Assembly: GCF_039540405.1 (NCBI RefSeq)
Contig: NZ_BAABEY010000002.1
Span: 186,001-250,000 of the forward strand
Origin: Ravibacter arvi
GTDB lineage: Bacteria; Bacteroidota; Bacteroidia; Cytophagales; Spirosomataceae
Direction: 5' to 3'
Length of the DNA: 64,000 bases
Made by a program: the position numbers and the translations under genes. Under the pieces are notes generated by a model. It worked only from the letters and a program-made list of their open reading frames with translations. It made no database searches and was not told the origin of the DNA. This document shows positions 18,477 through 27,500 of this stretch, piece by piece (within the stretch, counting starts at the first letter, position 1; the number at the start of each line of letters is the position of its first letter).

Positions 18477-18531
18477 GGGTTGATAAAACATGCAGTTGAT
18501 GGATTTACCCTTGAATGAATTGAAATTTTTC

Positions 18532-18554
18532 ACAAATGTACTTTTTACATTTGT
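18532..18554. promoter_or_regulatory. Palindrome with two opposed -7-like elements (candidate operator)
   Basis: Perfect 9-bp inverted repeat ACAAATGTA / TACATTTGT with a CTTTT spacer. Each arm contains TACATTTG, matching the Bacteroidota -7 element TAnnTTTG, one per strand. The left-pointing copy sits 55 bp before the ThuA-protein ATG. It may be a symmetric divergent promoter or a regulator-binding site. Confidence 0.5.
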
Positions 18555-18692
18555 ATGGGAAAAGTCTTTCCTCATTCTCGGGATTAATATTGATACTGAA
18601 TCAGAAATGCCCTTGCAGTTCCAGCAATCGTGCATGTAATGGCAATAGAGAAAATCAATGGAAAAAAAGCGCTTTTGTAAACGAAAAAATTC

Positions 18693-18700
18693 TAGATTTG
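18693..18700 (+). promoter_or_regulatory. -7 element before the antitoxin gene
   Basis: TAGATTTG (TAnnTTTG consensus) 18 bp before the antitoxin ATG. A TTTG at 18674-18677 is present but at a short 15-bp spacing, so the promoter assignment is tentative. Confidence 0.4.
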
Positions 18701-18718
18701 TTGAAAAGGAACCGTAAG

Positions 18719-19192
18719 ATGGCAGGCTATAAAAAAAATAAAGCAGAAAAAGTTGCTCCTGCAGCTTCAGAACCTGCAGGAGCTTATGGCACGAGGCCGG
18801 CTTTTCGTCACTTTGTTATAAAAGATGAATATGCGCTCGTCAAAAAGGCGAGATCGGGCGTGAAAACAGAGGTATTTTATTCCCTGGCCAACGCTATCAA
18901 AATGCCGGAGAAGACCCTTGCCTCTGTCATTAACCTCTCGCCCCGGACGATAAGTAATTACAAAGAACAGGAAAAATACCTGGATCCGACTTACAGTGAG
19001 CATCTTCTAAAGCTAATCAATCTTTATAGCTTTGGCGAAGAAGTATTCGGCTCATTGGAGGAACTTACGTTATGGATGAACCGGCCGTTCTGGAATTCTG
19101 AGGAGAAACCGATCGATCTTATCACTACTTCCGGAGGCGTGGACCTTGTGTATGAGGAGATTGAAAAGCTGGCGCAGGGCTATCCTTTATAA
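18719..19192 (+). CDS. Xre/MbcA/ParS-type antitoxin
   Basis: 157 residues from ATG 18719, preceded by an AAAGGAA ribosome-binding site; an upstream in-frame ATG at 18536 lies inside the palindrome and is rejected. After a lysine-rich N-terminus comes a Xre-like helix-turn-helix (about 65-90: MPEKTLASVINLSPRTISNY) and the C-terminal ParS/MbcA toxin-binding region (EEVFGSLEELTLWMNRPFW...PIDLITTSGGVDLVYEEI). The stop codon TAA overlaps the toxin ATG by one base, the usual translational coupling of type II systems. The antitoxin neutralises the RES toxin and normally represses its own promoter; the palindrome at 18532-18554 is a possible but slightly distant operator. Confidence 0.92.
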   Translation: MAGYKKNKAEKVAPAASEPAGAYGTRPAFRHFVIKDEYALVKKARSGVKTEVFYSLANAIKMPEKTLASVINLSPRTISNYKEQEKYLDPTYSEHLLKLINLYSFGEEVFGSLEELTLWMNRPFWNSEEKPIDLITTSGGVDLVYEEIEKLAQGYPL

Positions 19193-19659
19193 TGCTGGTT
19201 TACAGGATTGTACATAAAAAGTACGCAAATGCCTTATTTGCGGGCGGACTGGCAGGAAGATGGAACAGCGAAGGCAAAAAAGTGCTTTATACAGCCGAAA
19301 GCGTCTCGCTTGCTTATCTTGAAACGATGCATTACCGGAAAGGCTTCGGGTTTAATTCGGATTTCAGGATCATGATTATCAGGCTGCCTTCAACCGCATT
19401 GTTCCTGGAAGTAATAAAAACAGAGCTACCCGGGAACTGGCGGGATTTTAGAAATTACCAGGACTGCCGGAAAATAGGGGATGAATGGTTTGACCGCGCC
19501 GGGCATCTGTGCCTGAAAGTCCCATCGGCCGTGGTACCGGAAAATTGCAATATCGTTATTAATACCCTCCACAAGGGTTATCAAGAAGTGGAACTGATCG
19601 ACACGCTGGACTTTATTCCTGACGAAAGACTGGAAAATATTATCAAGAATCACAAGTAA
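19192..19659 (+). CDS. RES-domain toxin (NAD-degrading, Xre-RES system)
   Basis: 155 residues covering a complete RES domain: the conserved arginine in VYRIVHKKYA, GRWNSEGKKVLYTAES, and the catalytic-type glutamate in LAYLETMHY, with the family ending near LIDTLDFIPDERL. RES toxins studied elsewhere have an ADP-ribosyltransferase-like fold and deplete NAD+, stopping growth until the antitoxin is restored. The ATG overlaps the antitoxin stop codon. Length and motifs look intact, so the system is probably functional. A 40-bp gap separates it from the XylR-type regulator on the same strand. Confidence 0.92.
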   Translation: MLVYRIVHKKYANALFAGGLAGRWNSEGKKVLYTAESVSLAYLETMHYRKGFGFNSDFRIMIIRLPSTALFLEVIKTELPGNWRDFRNYQDCRKIGDEWFDRAGHLCLKVPSAVVPENCNIVINTLHKGYQEVELIDTLDFIPDERLENIIKNHK

Positions 19660-19699
19660 TTTCTGAATATCGGCGGGGTAGACCTCAGATGACGCAGCC

Positions 19700-20863
19700 A
19701 TGTATAAGATCATTCTTTTAATTGATTTTGCTGAGGAATATAGCAAGGGCCTTCTCAGGGGCATCGCACGGTATTCGCGTGAACATGGCCCCTGGATTTT
19801 TTGCCGGATGCCGCTCTACCAGCGCGAGACGATAGGGATCAAGGGGATCCTGGAATGGGCGTTGGAATGGGAAGCAGACGGTATCATCGGCCAGCTCTAT
19901 AACGATCCCCAGATTGACCTTATCGTAAATGCCGGTATTCCCGTAATTGCACAGGATTTTAAGGAACGGTTTACCAATTTGCCCAATATCACGGGGAACC
20001 ACTATGAGGCCGGCGTGATGGGTGCCGACTACTTCCTTAAAAAAGGGTTTAAGAATTTTGCTTTCTACGGTTTCAGCGACATCGTCTGGTCGAGGGAAAG
20101 GGCGGAGGGCTTTGAAGATACGGTAAAAAACGCCGGCCACGATGTGCATTATTTCGAGCACAGAATGTCGCGCACCGGCGAGCTTTGGTTTTATAAACCC
20201 AGTTCCCTCAGCCATTGGCTGAAATCGTTGCCCAAACCCATAGCGCTCATGGCTTGCGACGACAACCAGGGTCAGCATATTACAGAAGCCTGCCGCCACT
20301 CGGGTATACGTATCCCGGAAGAGGTGGCTGTACTCGGTGTGGACAACGATGAAATGATCTGTGAATTCTCCGATCCCCCGCTTTCCAGCATCGGCCAGGA
20401 CGCTGAAAAAGGGGGCTATGACACCGCAAAATTGCTGCACCAGATGATGGAAAAGGGAACGGCGCAGTTTTACGATGTCATCGTAAATCCTACCCAGGTA
20501 ATTACGCGGCAGTCAACCGATATTTATGCTACCAACGATGACGACATAGCCACTTCGCTCAAGTTCATTCACCAGAATATTGAAAAGAACCTGCAGGTGG
20601 ATGATGTGGTGAAGCAGGTGCCGCTGTCCAGGCGGGCGTTGGAAAAACGGTTTCAGCAAATGACGGGACTGCCGGTTTACAAGTACATTTTTAACCTGCG
20701 CATGGAAAAATTCACCACCCGGCTGCTGGAAACGGAGATGAGCGTATTCGAAATTGCCATGGACCTGGGCTTCACCGACAGCAAAAATATCGCCCGGCAG
20801 TTCAGGCTTCTGAAAGGGTGTACCCCACTGGAATACCGGAAACGGTACCGGCCCGGGAAATAG
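19700..20863 (+). CDS. XylR-type AraC-family transcriptional regulator
   Basis: 387 residues: an N-terminal periplasmic-binding-protein-like sensor domain (about 1-270; MYKIILLIDFAEEYSKGLLRG start, ACDDNQGQHITEACRH and VLGVDNDEMICE typical of XylR/LacI-type folds) and a C-terminal AraC-type DNA-binding domain with two helix-turn-helix units (about 285-387; MDLGFTDSKNIARQFRLLKG). Known relatives bind sugars such as xylose and activate sugar-use genes, but no such operon lies next to it, so the effector cannot be named. It follows the toxin gene by 40 bp and could be read through from that promoter. Confidence 0.92.
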   Translation: MYKIILLIDFAEEYSKGLLRGIARYSREHGPWIFCRMPLYQRETIGIKGILEWALEWEADGIIGQLYNDPQIDLIVNAGIPVIAQDFKERFTNLPNITGNHYEAGVMGADYFLKKGFKNFAFYGFSDIVWSRERAEGFEDTVKNAGHDVHYFEHRMSRTGELWFYKPSSLSHWLKSLPKPIALMACDDNQGQHITEACRHSGIRIPEEVAVLGVDNDEMICEFSDPPLSSIGQDAEKGGYDTAKLLHQMMEKGTAQFYDVIVNPTQVITRQSTDIYATNDDDIATSLKFIHQNIEKNLQVDDVVKQVPLSRRALEKRFQQMTGLPVYKYIFNLRMEKFTTRLLETEMSVFEIAMDLGFTDSKNIARQFRLLKGCTPLEYRKRYRPGK

Positions 20864-20889
20864 AAATCTTTTTGCCGCCGGTTATGTTA

Positions 20890-20969
20890 GAGGTATGAGG
20901 GGTGAGCTTTGAGGTATAAGCCCCCCACACCTCACACCTCAAGGCTCACACCTCAAGACTCACATCTCG
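20890..20969. repeat. Two-armed TGAG-heptad hairpin between co-oriented genes
   Basis: TGAGGGGTGAGCTTTGAGG arm 26 bp after the XylR-type stop codon, then a CTCACACCTCAAGGCTCAC arm ending 9 bp before the Fur-family ATG. Same layout as 12576-12656. Confidence 0.8.
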
Positions 20970-20977
20970 CAACGCCA

Positions 20978-21388
20978 ATGAACAGAGAGGAAATATTGCA
21001 ATTACGGGGCATTGCCCCGACTGCCATGCGGCTTCTGGTCCTGGACGAACTGAAAAAGGCAGATACTGCTATCAGCCTTGCGGATCTTGAAACCAGTATG
21101 GAGCGTGCCGACAAGGTGACGATTTACCGGACGTTAAAGACTTTTGAAAAGCACAAGCTGGTACACAGCATTGATGACGGATCGGGAAGCGTCAAGTACG
21201 CGCTTTGTGCCGCCGAATGCGAATGCCGCCCACAGGATGTGCACGCACACTTTCATTGTAACCATTGCAACGGAACATACTGTCTTACCGAGTACCATCT
21301 GCCACAGATTCAGCTTCCTGAAAAGTTCCTCCTGAAAGGGATCAGCATGGTTTTTAATGGCCTCTGCGACCGCTGCGCCGGGCTTTGA
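20978..21388 (+). CDS. Fur-family metalloregulator
   Basis: 136 residues from ATG 20978, chosen because sequence upstream is the heptad repeat. Winged-helix N-terminal domain (RADKVTIYRTLKTFEKHKLV as recognition region) and a C-terminal dimerisation domain with the metal-site residues CECRPQDVHAHFHCNHC and the second cysteine pair LCDRC. Two CxxC pairs indicate a structural zinc site as in Fur/Zur/PerR. The short length and the early CEC motif resemble Zur-like members of Bacteroidota, but the sensed metal cannot be read from sequence. Immediate neighbours do not include metal transporters; the TonB receptor at 44.6 kb is far away. Confidence 0.9.
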   Translation: MNREEILQLRGIAPTAMRLLVLDELKKADTAISLADLETSMERADKVTIYRTLKTFEKHKLVHSIDDGSGSVKYALCAAECECRPQDVHAHFHCNHCNGTYCLTEYHLPQIQLPEKFLLKGISMVFNGLCDRCAGL

Positions 21389-21400
21389 CAGGTACCTCCG

Positions 21401-22363
21401 TTACGGTTTCTTTCTCCGGAAGCTCCTGATTACAGTTTTCAGGCGAGGCAGGATGGTTTCCTTTTCCGTTGTCCCCACCATCAGGTAGTAATAGCTTTCC
21501 CCGTAAAGTATATGGAGCAGGACAAATTCGCGGATGCCGGTTTCACGGCTGGTCCCTTCCGCCAGGATTTCGTATCCCGCCAGGCTGTCGGTCATCACCG
21601 AATCAGTTGAAATTACTTTTTCAATAGTCATCGGAAGCCCCTGTAGCCGGCGGGTGGCGAACTCTTTTTGCTGGCTTACCGCGAGCTCTGAAAAAGACTT
21701 TGCCGCAACCAGCATGGTCTTATCCGCTACTTCCGGTGGTAGGTTTCCATCCATCGTAAAAATGAGTGAATTGGCCACATTCCCGGCAAAGCGCAGCTGC
21801 GACGGCTTCGTGTCCAGTTCAAAATCGGCCTCGGCAACCGGGTCAATCAAAACATCAGGGTGATAAACGGTCGTCAGGATCGATGCCTTTATTTTCGCCG
21901 GGACCCCGGCGCTTTTGTCGGGACAGGCGCCGTTGATAATAATGCTTTCCTTCTCGTTTCCAAAGATTAGCGAATACCTGATGTAGGTAAGCCCGTGCGC
22001 TTTCTGGCTGCCCGACATGAGAATCCCCGGAAGACCGGAAATCTGCAGCTTCTCCGTGTTGTCCACTACAATACCCTGGCTGGCAAATCCCTGGCTGTTC
22101 ATTGAAGCAGCAATGGTTTCATAGGGCGCGGGAATGGACACCACCATGATGCTGGCACCCGAGGCCTCCTGCTGAAAACCGGCAAAATTTCCGGCGGGGA
22201 CAAATGCTTCGGGCGGAACCATAGTGATCTTTGTCCCTTTTACGAATACGCCTGTCCCCGCCCCGGTAGCGGCAGGTTGGGAAAAGACGGCCGAAGCCAG
22301 CAGCAAGGCAAGGCCGGTTATCGAATAGAAATGGTTTTGGGCCGCAAATTGACAGGAGAACAT
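21401..22363 (-). CDS. Exported protein of unknown function
   Basis: 320 residues from ATG 22363, with a hydrophobic signal segment (SITGLALLLASAVFSQ) after a 13-residue N-terminal region. Frame further upstream begins only with a TTG inside the sucC terminator and is rejected. The mature protein has two similar halves, each with a VxxP..PYETIAASMNSQG- or KSFSELAVSQQKEF-like helix and a strand pair ending in YYLMVGT; no catalytic motif is recognised. It ends 12 bp after, and convergent with, the Fur-family gene. Probably periplasmic; the function is unknown. Confidence 0.78.
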   Translation of the reverse strand: MFSCQFAAQNHFYSITGLALLLASAVFSQPAATGAGTGVFVKGTKITMVPPEAFVPAGNFAGFQQEASGASIMVVSIPAPYETIAASMNSQGFASQGIVVDNTEKLQISGLPGILMSGSQKAHGLTYIRYSLIFGNEKESIIINGACPDKSAGVPAKIKASILTTVYHPDVLIDPVAEADFELDTKPSQLRFAGNVANSLIFTMDGNLPPEVADKTMLVAAKSFSELAVSQQKEFATRRLQGLPMTIEKVISTDSVMTDSLAGYEILAEGTSRETGIREFVLLHILYGESYYYLMVGTTEKETILPRLKTVIRSFRRKKP

Positions 22364-22404
22364 CGGGGTGGGATTTAACAGGCGGAAAATTCCGGATCCT
22401 ATGC

Positions 22405-22440
22405 AAAGAAGCCCGTTCAACAAGGTGCACGGGCTTCTTT
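22405..22440 (-). terminator. Terminator of sucC
   Basis: Perfect 11-bp inverted repeat AAAGAAGCCCG / CGGGCTTCTTT with a 14-bp loop, 22 bp after the sucC stop codon on the minus strand, with flanking A/T runs. Confidence 0.75.
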
Positions 22441-22462
22441 AAAGACATTATTAAACGGTCGC

Positions 22463-23686
22463 TTACGCGCCGATAGACTTCAGCACTTCGCTCACCTTCG
22501 CGGCGGCTTCTTTGAATTCAATGGCCGAGTATACTTTCAGACCGGACTCGTCAATAATTTTAGCACCTTCCGCAGCATTGGTACCCTGCAGACGTACAAT
22601 AATCGGTACCGGTATTTCGCCAATGGCCTTGTAGGCTTCCACTACGCCGGTAGCCACACGGTCGCAACGTACAATACCGCCGAAGATGTTGATCAGGATG
22701 GCTTTAACGTTCGGGTCTTTCAGGATGATCCGGAAACCGGCTTCAACCGTGTGTGCGTTAGCGCCGCCCCCTACGTCAAGGAAGTTGGCAGGCTCGCCGC
22801 CGGAAAGTTTGATAAGGTCCATGGTAGCCATCGCCAGTCCGGCTCCGTTTACCATACAACCCACGTTTCCGTCCAGCTTCACGTAGTTCAGGTTATTGGC
22901 GCTTGCCTCAACCTCCAGCGGGTCCTCTTCGTTCGTGTCGCGCATTTCGGCAAGCTCCGGGTGACGGAACAGCGCGTTGTCATCCAGGTTCACTTTAGCG
23001 TCAACCGCAAGAATTTTATTGTCGGAAGTTTTAAGAACCGGGTTGATTTCAAACATGGAGGCGTCGCTCTCTGCGTAAGCTTTGTAAAGCGCAGTGATAA
23101 ACTTAACCATTTCTTTAAAAGCTTCACCGGAAAGACCGAGCTCAAATGCTACTTTCCGGGCCTGGAAACCCTGGAGCCCAACAAGCGGATCAATCCACTC
23201 CTTGATGATTTTTTCCGGGTGATTTTCGGCAACCTCCTCAATGTCCATACCACCTTCGGTGCTGGCCATGATCACATTGCGGTTAAGACCACGGTCGAGC
23301 AAAATAGAAAGATAGTATTCTTTGGGTTCGGTCGGTCCCGGGTAGTACACATCCTCAGCGATGAGGACCTTTTTTACCTGTTTCCCTTCCGGTCCGGTCT
23401 GGTGCGTCACCAGTACTTTACCCAGGATGTTTTTTGATATGGTCCTGACGTCTTCAACCGATTTTGCCAGCGCAACACCGCGTTGTTCGCTGCCTACAAT
23501 TTTTCCTTTTCCGCGCCCGCCGGCGTGAATTTGGGATTTCACCACATACCATTTAGTACCAGTTTGTTCGGAAAGATTTCTGGCCACTTCAACGGCTATA
23601 TCCGGAGTATCGGCTACGATACCCTCCTGGATACGTACGCCGTATTTCTTAAGAATGCTTTTGCCCTGATATTCGTGAATATTCAT
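22463..23686 (-). CDS. sucC: Succinate-CoA ligase, ADP-forming, beta subunit
   Basis: 407 residues from ATG 23686 (MNIHEYQGKSILKKYGV, the conserved family N-terminus; ten extra upstream codons are rejected). ATP-grasp domain with QIHAGGRGKG, the EINP loop (FEINPVLKT), and the C-terminal ligase-CoA domain with LDVGGGA and NIFGGIVRCDRVA. It forms succinyl-CoA synthetase with the alpha subunit SucD and makes ATP in the citric acid cycle. sucD is not adjacent; the gene is a single transcription unit with its own terminator, divergent from the LolD-like ATPase. Family length is normal. Confidence 0.96.
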   Translation of the reverse strand: MNIHEYQGKSILKKYGVRIQEGIVADTPDIAVEVARNLSEQTGTKWYVVKSQIHAGGRGKGKIVGSEQRGVALAKSVEDVRTISKNILGKVLVTHQTGPEGKQVKKVLIAEDVYYPGPTEPKEYYLSILLDRGLNRNVIMASTEGGMDIEEVAENHPEKIIKEWIDPLVGLQGFQARKVAFELGLSGEAFKEMVKFITALYKAYAESDASMFEINPVLKTSDNKILAVDAKVNLDDNALFRHPELAEMRDTNEEDPLEVEASANNLNYVKLDGNVGCMVNGAGLAMATMDLIKLSGGEPANFLDVGGGANAHTVEAGFRIILKDPNVKAILINIFGGIVRCDRVATGVVEAYKAIGEIPVPIIVRLQGTNAAEGAKIIDESGLKVYSAIEFKEAAAKVSEVLKSIGA

Positions 23687-23853
23687 GAGTATTATGGTAA
23701 GAATTGGTATTTTCACGCCAAATTAGCGAAATATTCAAAATGCCCTGCAGATTTTCTTGTTTATAATTCATTGTCAGGGCAGAATGAGGTCATCGGATTG
23801 TCGCCGTACACCGCTCGCAGCGGCCAGTTAAATGCGCCAATAAACTATAGCAA

Positions 23854-24519
23854 ATGAGTCTTTTAGAAGTAAAGGGTGTTAAGCGCTCTTATGGTAATCT
23901 TCAGGTTTTGAGGGGAATAGATATGGTGATCCGGCGCGGGGAAGTGGTGGCGATTGTAGGAGCGTCGGGGGCAGGAAAGAGCACTTTGCTCCATGTAATG
24001 GGGACGCTCGACAAGCCCGACTCCGGAACTGTGTCTTTCGATAATAAAAATCTTTTCAGGCTGAGCGAAACCGAGCTGGCAGAATTCCGGAACCGGCATA
24101 TCGGTTTCGTGTTCCAGTTTCATAATCTCCTGGCTGAATTTACTGCTCTCGAAAATGTCTGCATGCCTGCCTATATCGGCAAATGGGGAACCGAAAAGGA
24201 GATTCGCGAAAAGGGAAAAGCATTGCTTGGCGTTCTGGGACTGTCCGACAGGGGCGAGCACCTGCCGTCGCAGCTTTCGGGCGGCGAGCAGCAGCGTGTA
24301 GCGGTAGCGCGGGCGCTTATCAATAGTCCCGATATCGTTTTTGCCGACGAACCCAGCGGGAACCTGGACTCTCACAATGCAGAAGAACTGCATCGCCTGT
24401 TTTTTGAACTGCGCAAAGAGATGGGTTGCACGTTTGTTATAGTAACCCACAATGAACAGCTGGCGGAAATGGCAGATCGTCGTCTGATGATGAAAGACGG
24501 CCTGTTGGTCGATAGCTAA
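23854..24519 (+). CDS. lolD: LolD-like ABC transporter ATP-binding protein
   Basis: 221 residues, a complete ABC ATPase: Walker A GASGAGKST (about 36-44), Q-loop FVFQFHNLL, signature LSGGEQQRVAVARAL, Walker B VFADEPSGNLD, and H-loop VTHNE. It closely follows the MacB/LolD subgroup (FQFHNLLAEFTALENV). LolD pairs with LolC/LolE permeases to release lipoproteins from the inner membrane, but no permease gene adjoins it, which is common in Bacteroidota. The symbol is by subgroup resemblance; a related export function is possible. It ends at a strong palindromic terminator. Confidence 0.88.
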   Translation: MSLLEVKGVKRSYGNLQVLRGIDMVIRRGEVVAIVGASGAGKSTLLHVMGTLDKPDSGTVSFDNKNLFRLSETELAEFRNRHIGFVFQFHNLLAEFTALENVCMPAYIGKWGTEKEIREKGKALLGVLGLSDRGEHLPSQLSGGEQQRVAVARALINSPDIVFADEPSGNLDSHNAEELHRLFFELRKEMGCTFVIVTHNEQLAEMADRRLMMKDGLLVDS

Positions 24520-24536
24520 CCCGGGTCGGTTACGGG

Positions 24537-24580
24537 CCAATAAAAAACCCGGACCTTCAGAGGCCCGGGTTTTTTATTGG
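24537..24580. terminator. Bidirectional terminator
   Basis: Perfect 16-bp inverted repeat CCAATAAAAAACCCGG / CCGGGTTTTTTATTGG around a 12-bp loop, between the convergent LolD-like and TolB/barrel genes; GC core with T-run on either strand. Confidence 0.9.
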
Positions 24581-24593
24581 GGTTTTCGGGAGG

Positions 24594-27500
24594 TTAGAAA
24601 TCATACCCGAGTGTCAGGTATGGGATCGGCTTTTTCACAATGGAATTGTCTACGCCCCAGGCGTAATCAAATTTCCCGTAGATCCCGAAAAGCGTGGTAC
24701 GCACACCGACGCCGTATCCCCAGATGTAAGGATTTCTGAAGTTAACAACCGATGCCGTAAAAGGAAGCCCGTTTCCGCCGATGATCTCGGTATTGAGGCT
24801 GTTTTCCTGGCTGAAAGGCCCTTTGCCCGTCCAGGCGGTACCGATATCGGTAAAGCCCGCGAACTGCAGGTTACGCAGGAAATTGGAGGTAATGGGGCCG
24901 CGATACAGGTACTTGACCAGTGGTATGCGCAGTTCCACATTTGACATCATATAGGTTGTGCCGCTTAACCGGTTAAACCCGAAGCCCCGCATATTGGTAG
25001 CGAACTCGGTAAAGAATACATCGCGGTTGTCGATGGCTTCTCCGAAAAAAAAGGGGTTATAGGCGGTTTCATTGTTGGAGTGACGCGGTCCTATCCAGTT
25101 TTCCATGCCCCCCATAGAACTCTTCTTCGGCGATTTTCCCCCCGAATGGCTTCCCGCCACACGAATAGCAAGGATCAGGTCCCGGTGGATTTTCTGGTAC
25201 CGGCGCAAGTCAATGCTCACCCGGTAAAAACTGTCGGAAATACGGGATAAGCCCATGTGATTCTCGTACCGGATCTTCATTTTCGTTCCCTCGGTCATAT
25301 TCAGCCCGTTTACTATGGAATTGTCAAAAACAAGCTCCGATTTAAACCCGACGTAATGCGATGATTTGTCGCGGGTGGAAACGTTGGTACGGATCAGGTA
25401 GGTAGAGGTGTAGGCCGGGGAAAAGCTGAACCGTGCCGTACGGGTGAACGGATAGGCGGCGGTCAGGAGTACCTGGTTATACCGGTATTTTTGCGGGCCG
25501 GCCAGCGCTTCGGATTGGTAAAAGTTGGTCCGGTCGTACCTGAGACCGAAATCTACCCGGTACTTGTTTAGGTTGTATTCAAGGAACAGGTCATATGTTT
25601 TGAAAAAGCTGCGGCCATCCATACCCAGAAACCCGCCGGCCTTCAGAACATTGTTTTCAAGCAGGTCATTCATCGAGATCGACTGCCGGTAACCAAATCC
25701 CCGGATCGGGTCGGCCGCCCATTCCGATTTGGAATCATTGGCAATAAACAGGCCTTTGTAATTGAAAGGACCGTTGATATTGATATTTTCCCGGACCCTG
25801 CTACGAGGAGCTATAGCCGAAGTCCCGCGGCCCGAACCGATCCGGCTGACTGATCGGCCGCCGATGGTCTGAATAACATCTTCGTCAAAAACATAATTCT
25901 CGGTATCCACCTCACCGGCACGGAGTTCAAGTTTTTTGACGGGTTCTTCCAGAGCCGCCTTCTGAACGGTGTCATTTTTTGCTATGGTACTCTCTCCGGT
26001 TTCGGCGTTACTGCTGCGTGAGAAGGAGGTCACACCGTGGATGCCCTTCCTGAAAGCAGGGGTTTCTGCAATGCTCCCGGGCGAATAGTGATTGAGGTAA
26101 GCCACTTTGACTTCACCTTTCTCCAGTTGGAGATAAGCCAGCCCGCCATTCCCGGCAGTCCGTACTACCGGTTCCTTTAAACCTTGTATGTAATTGGTAT
26201 TCTGCGAAACGGTTTTGCTATTGTAATTGTACCGGAAGAGGTTGTTGACTCCCTTCATGTCAGACAGGAAGTACAGGTCATTTTCCGTACTGTAGACGGG
26301 CAGGTTGTAGGTCCCCAGCGAATCAAGCAGCTTCGGGGCGCTTGCGCTTCTCGGAACGCCGCTATGCTCAAAAAGACCCAATGAATTGCGAATGGTCTTG
26401 AAATTGCCCCGCACACGGAGGCTGTCGCTCGGCCGGTTGCTGGCGAAAATCAGTTTCCTGTTGGAATTGCCCACAAACCGCGGCGAAAGGTCATCGTAAA
26501 TATCGTTTGTAAGCGGCACAGTGGACCCGCGGTTGATGTTGATCAGGTAGAGGTCATTCTGACCGCCTTTGTCGGCACTGACCGCCAGCGTGGTCCCGTC
26601 TTTGGAGACGTCCATGTCCACAATGTGATCCAGGTTGCGAAGCGAAGTTTTCCTGGCGATTTTCGGCTTTTTCGTGTCAAGCTTCTCGTACAGGAATAAC
26701 TGGTGGCGATTGTGACCCGGTACCAGTATCACCAGGTTGTTGTCCTTGGTCCACCCGACCTGTGGAATACTTCCGCCCTTGGAAATGTGGTTAGACAGGA
26801 TGTTGCCCTGCCTGATCACCATTTTTCGCCCGGTTTCGAGATTATAGGTGGTCACCTTGTAGTTACGCTTGTTGGGTTCGCTGACGGCGAGTATCTTATT
26901 GTCGAGCGAAAGATCTACGTGAGTGCCGGGTTTAGTTTTTTCCAATCCCCCGATTTTATAGGTCCAGGAAGGTTTTGCCGTCTGGTAGCTTCCCTGTGCG
27001 GAATTAATGACGTCGCCGTAGAAGGCCCGCCAGTTGGAAAGAAACTTGCCGAAAGAAGGAACACCCAGCGTGCTGGTAATACTGGTCTGTTCGGTTCTGA
27101 TAATACGGGTGAGGTTAAGAATATTCGATATGTTGTCTTTCCCGTATTCCTCGGCGATGTAATTCCAGATAGACTGGCCGATGAGGGCAGCATCCTCGCC
27201 TTCCAGAAGGGAAGGGCGCCTGATGTTCCGGTTCTGGATGGCGTCATGCATGTAATTGTTGAGCTCCGGCGACCAACCGTCTGCCACATAACGCGCAATC
27301 CCGGTCATGAACCAGTCAGGCAGCGACAGCAGGATCGAGCTTTGGAGCGCGTCTTTGAGGTTGCCGCCATACAGCATGTCATAAACAAAGAGTTGGGCAA
27401 TCTTATTCACCAATTCCTTTCTGAAGCTGATCTGGTCACCCGTAAACGCCACCTCCAGGCGTGATTGCGCCAGGTCAATGTCCGTCTCGTTCAGTTCGTC

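Noticed and set aside
18536..18718. 61 additional N-terminal codons for the antitoxin
   Set aside because: Would start inside the palindrome, has no family similarity, and ATG 18719 has a good ribosome-binding site.
22364..22423. Longer N-terminus for the exported unknown starting at TTG 22423
   Set aside because: Start codon lies inside the sucC terminator stem-loop; ATG 22363 gives a normal signal peptide.
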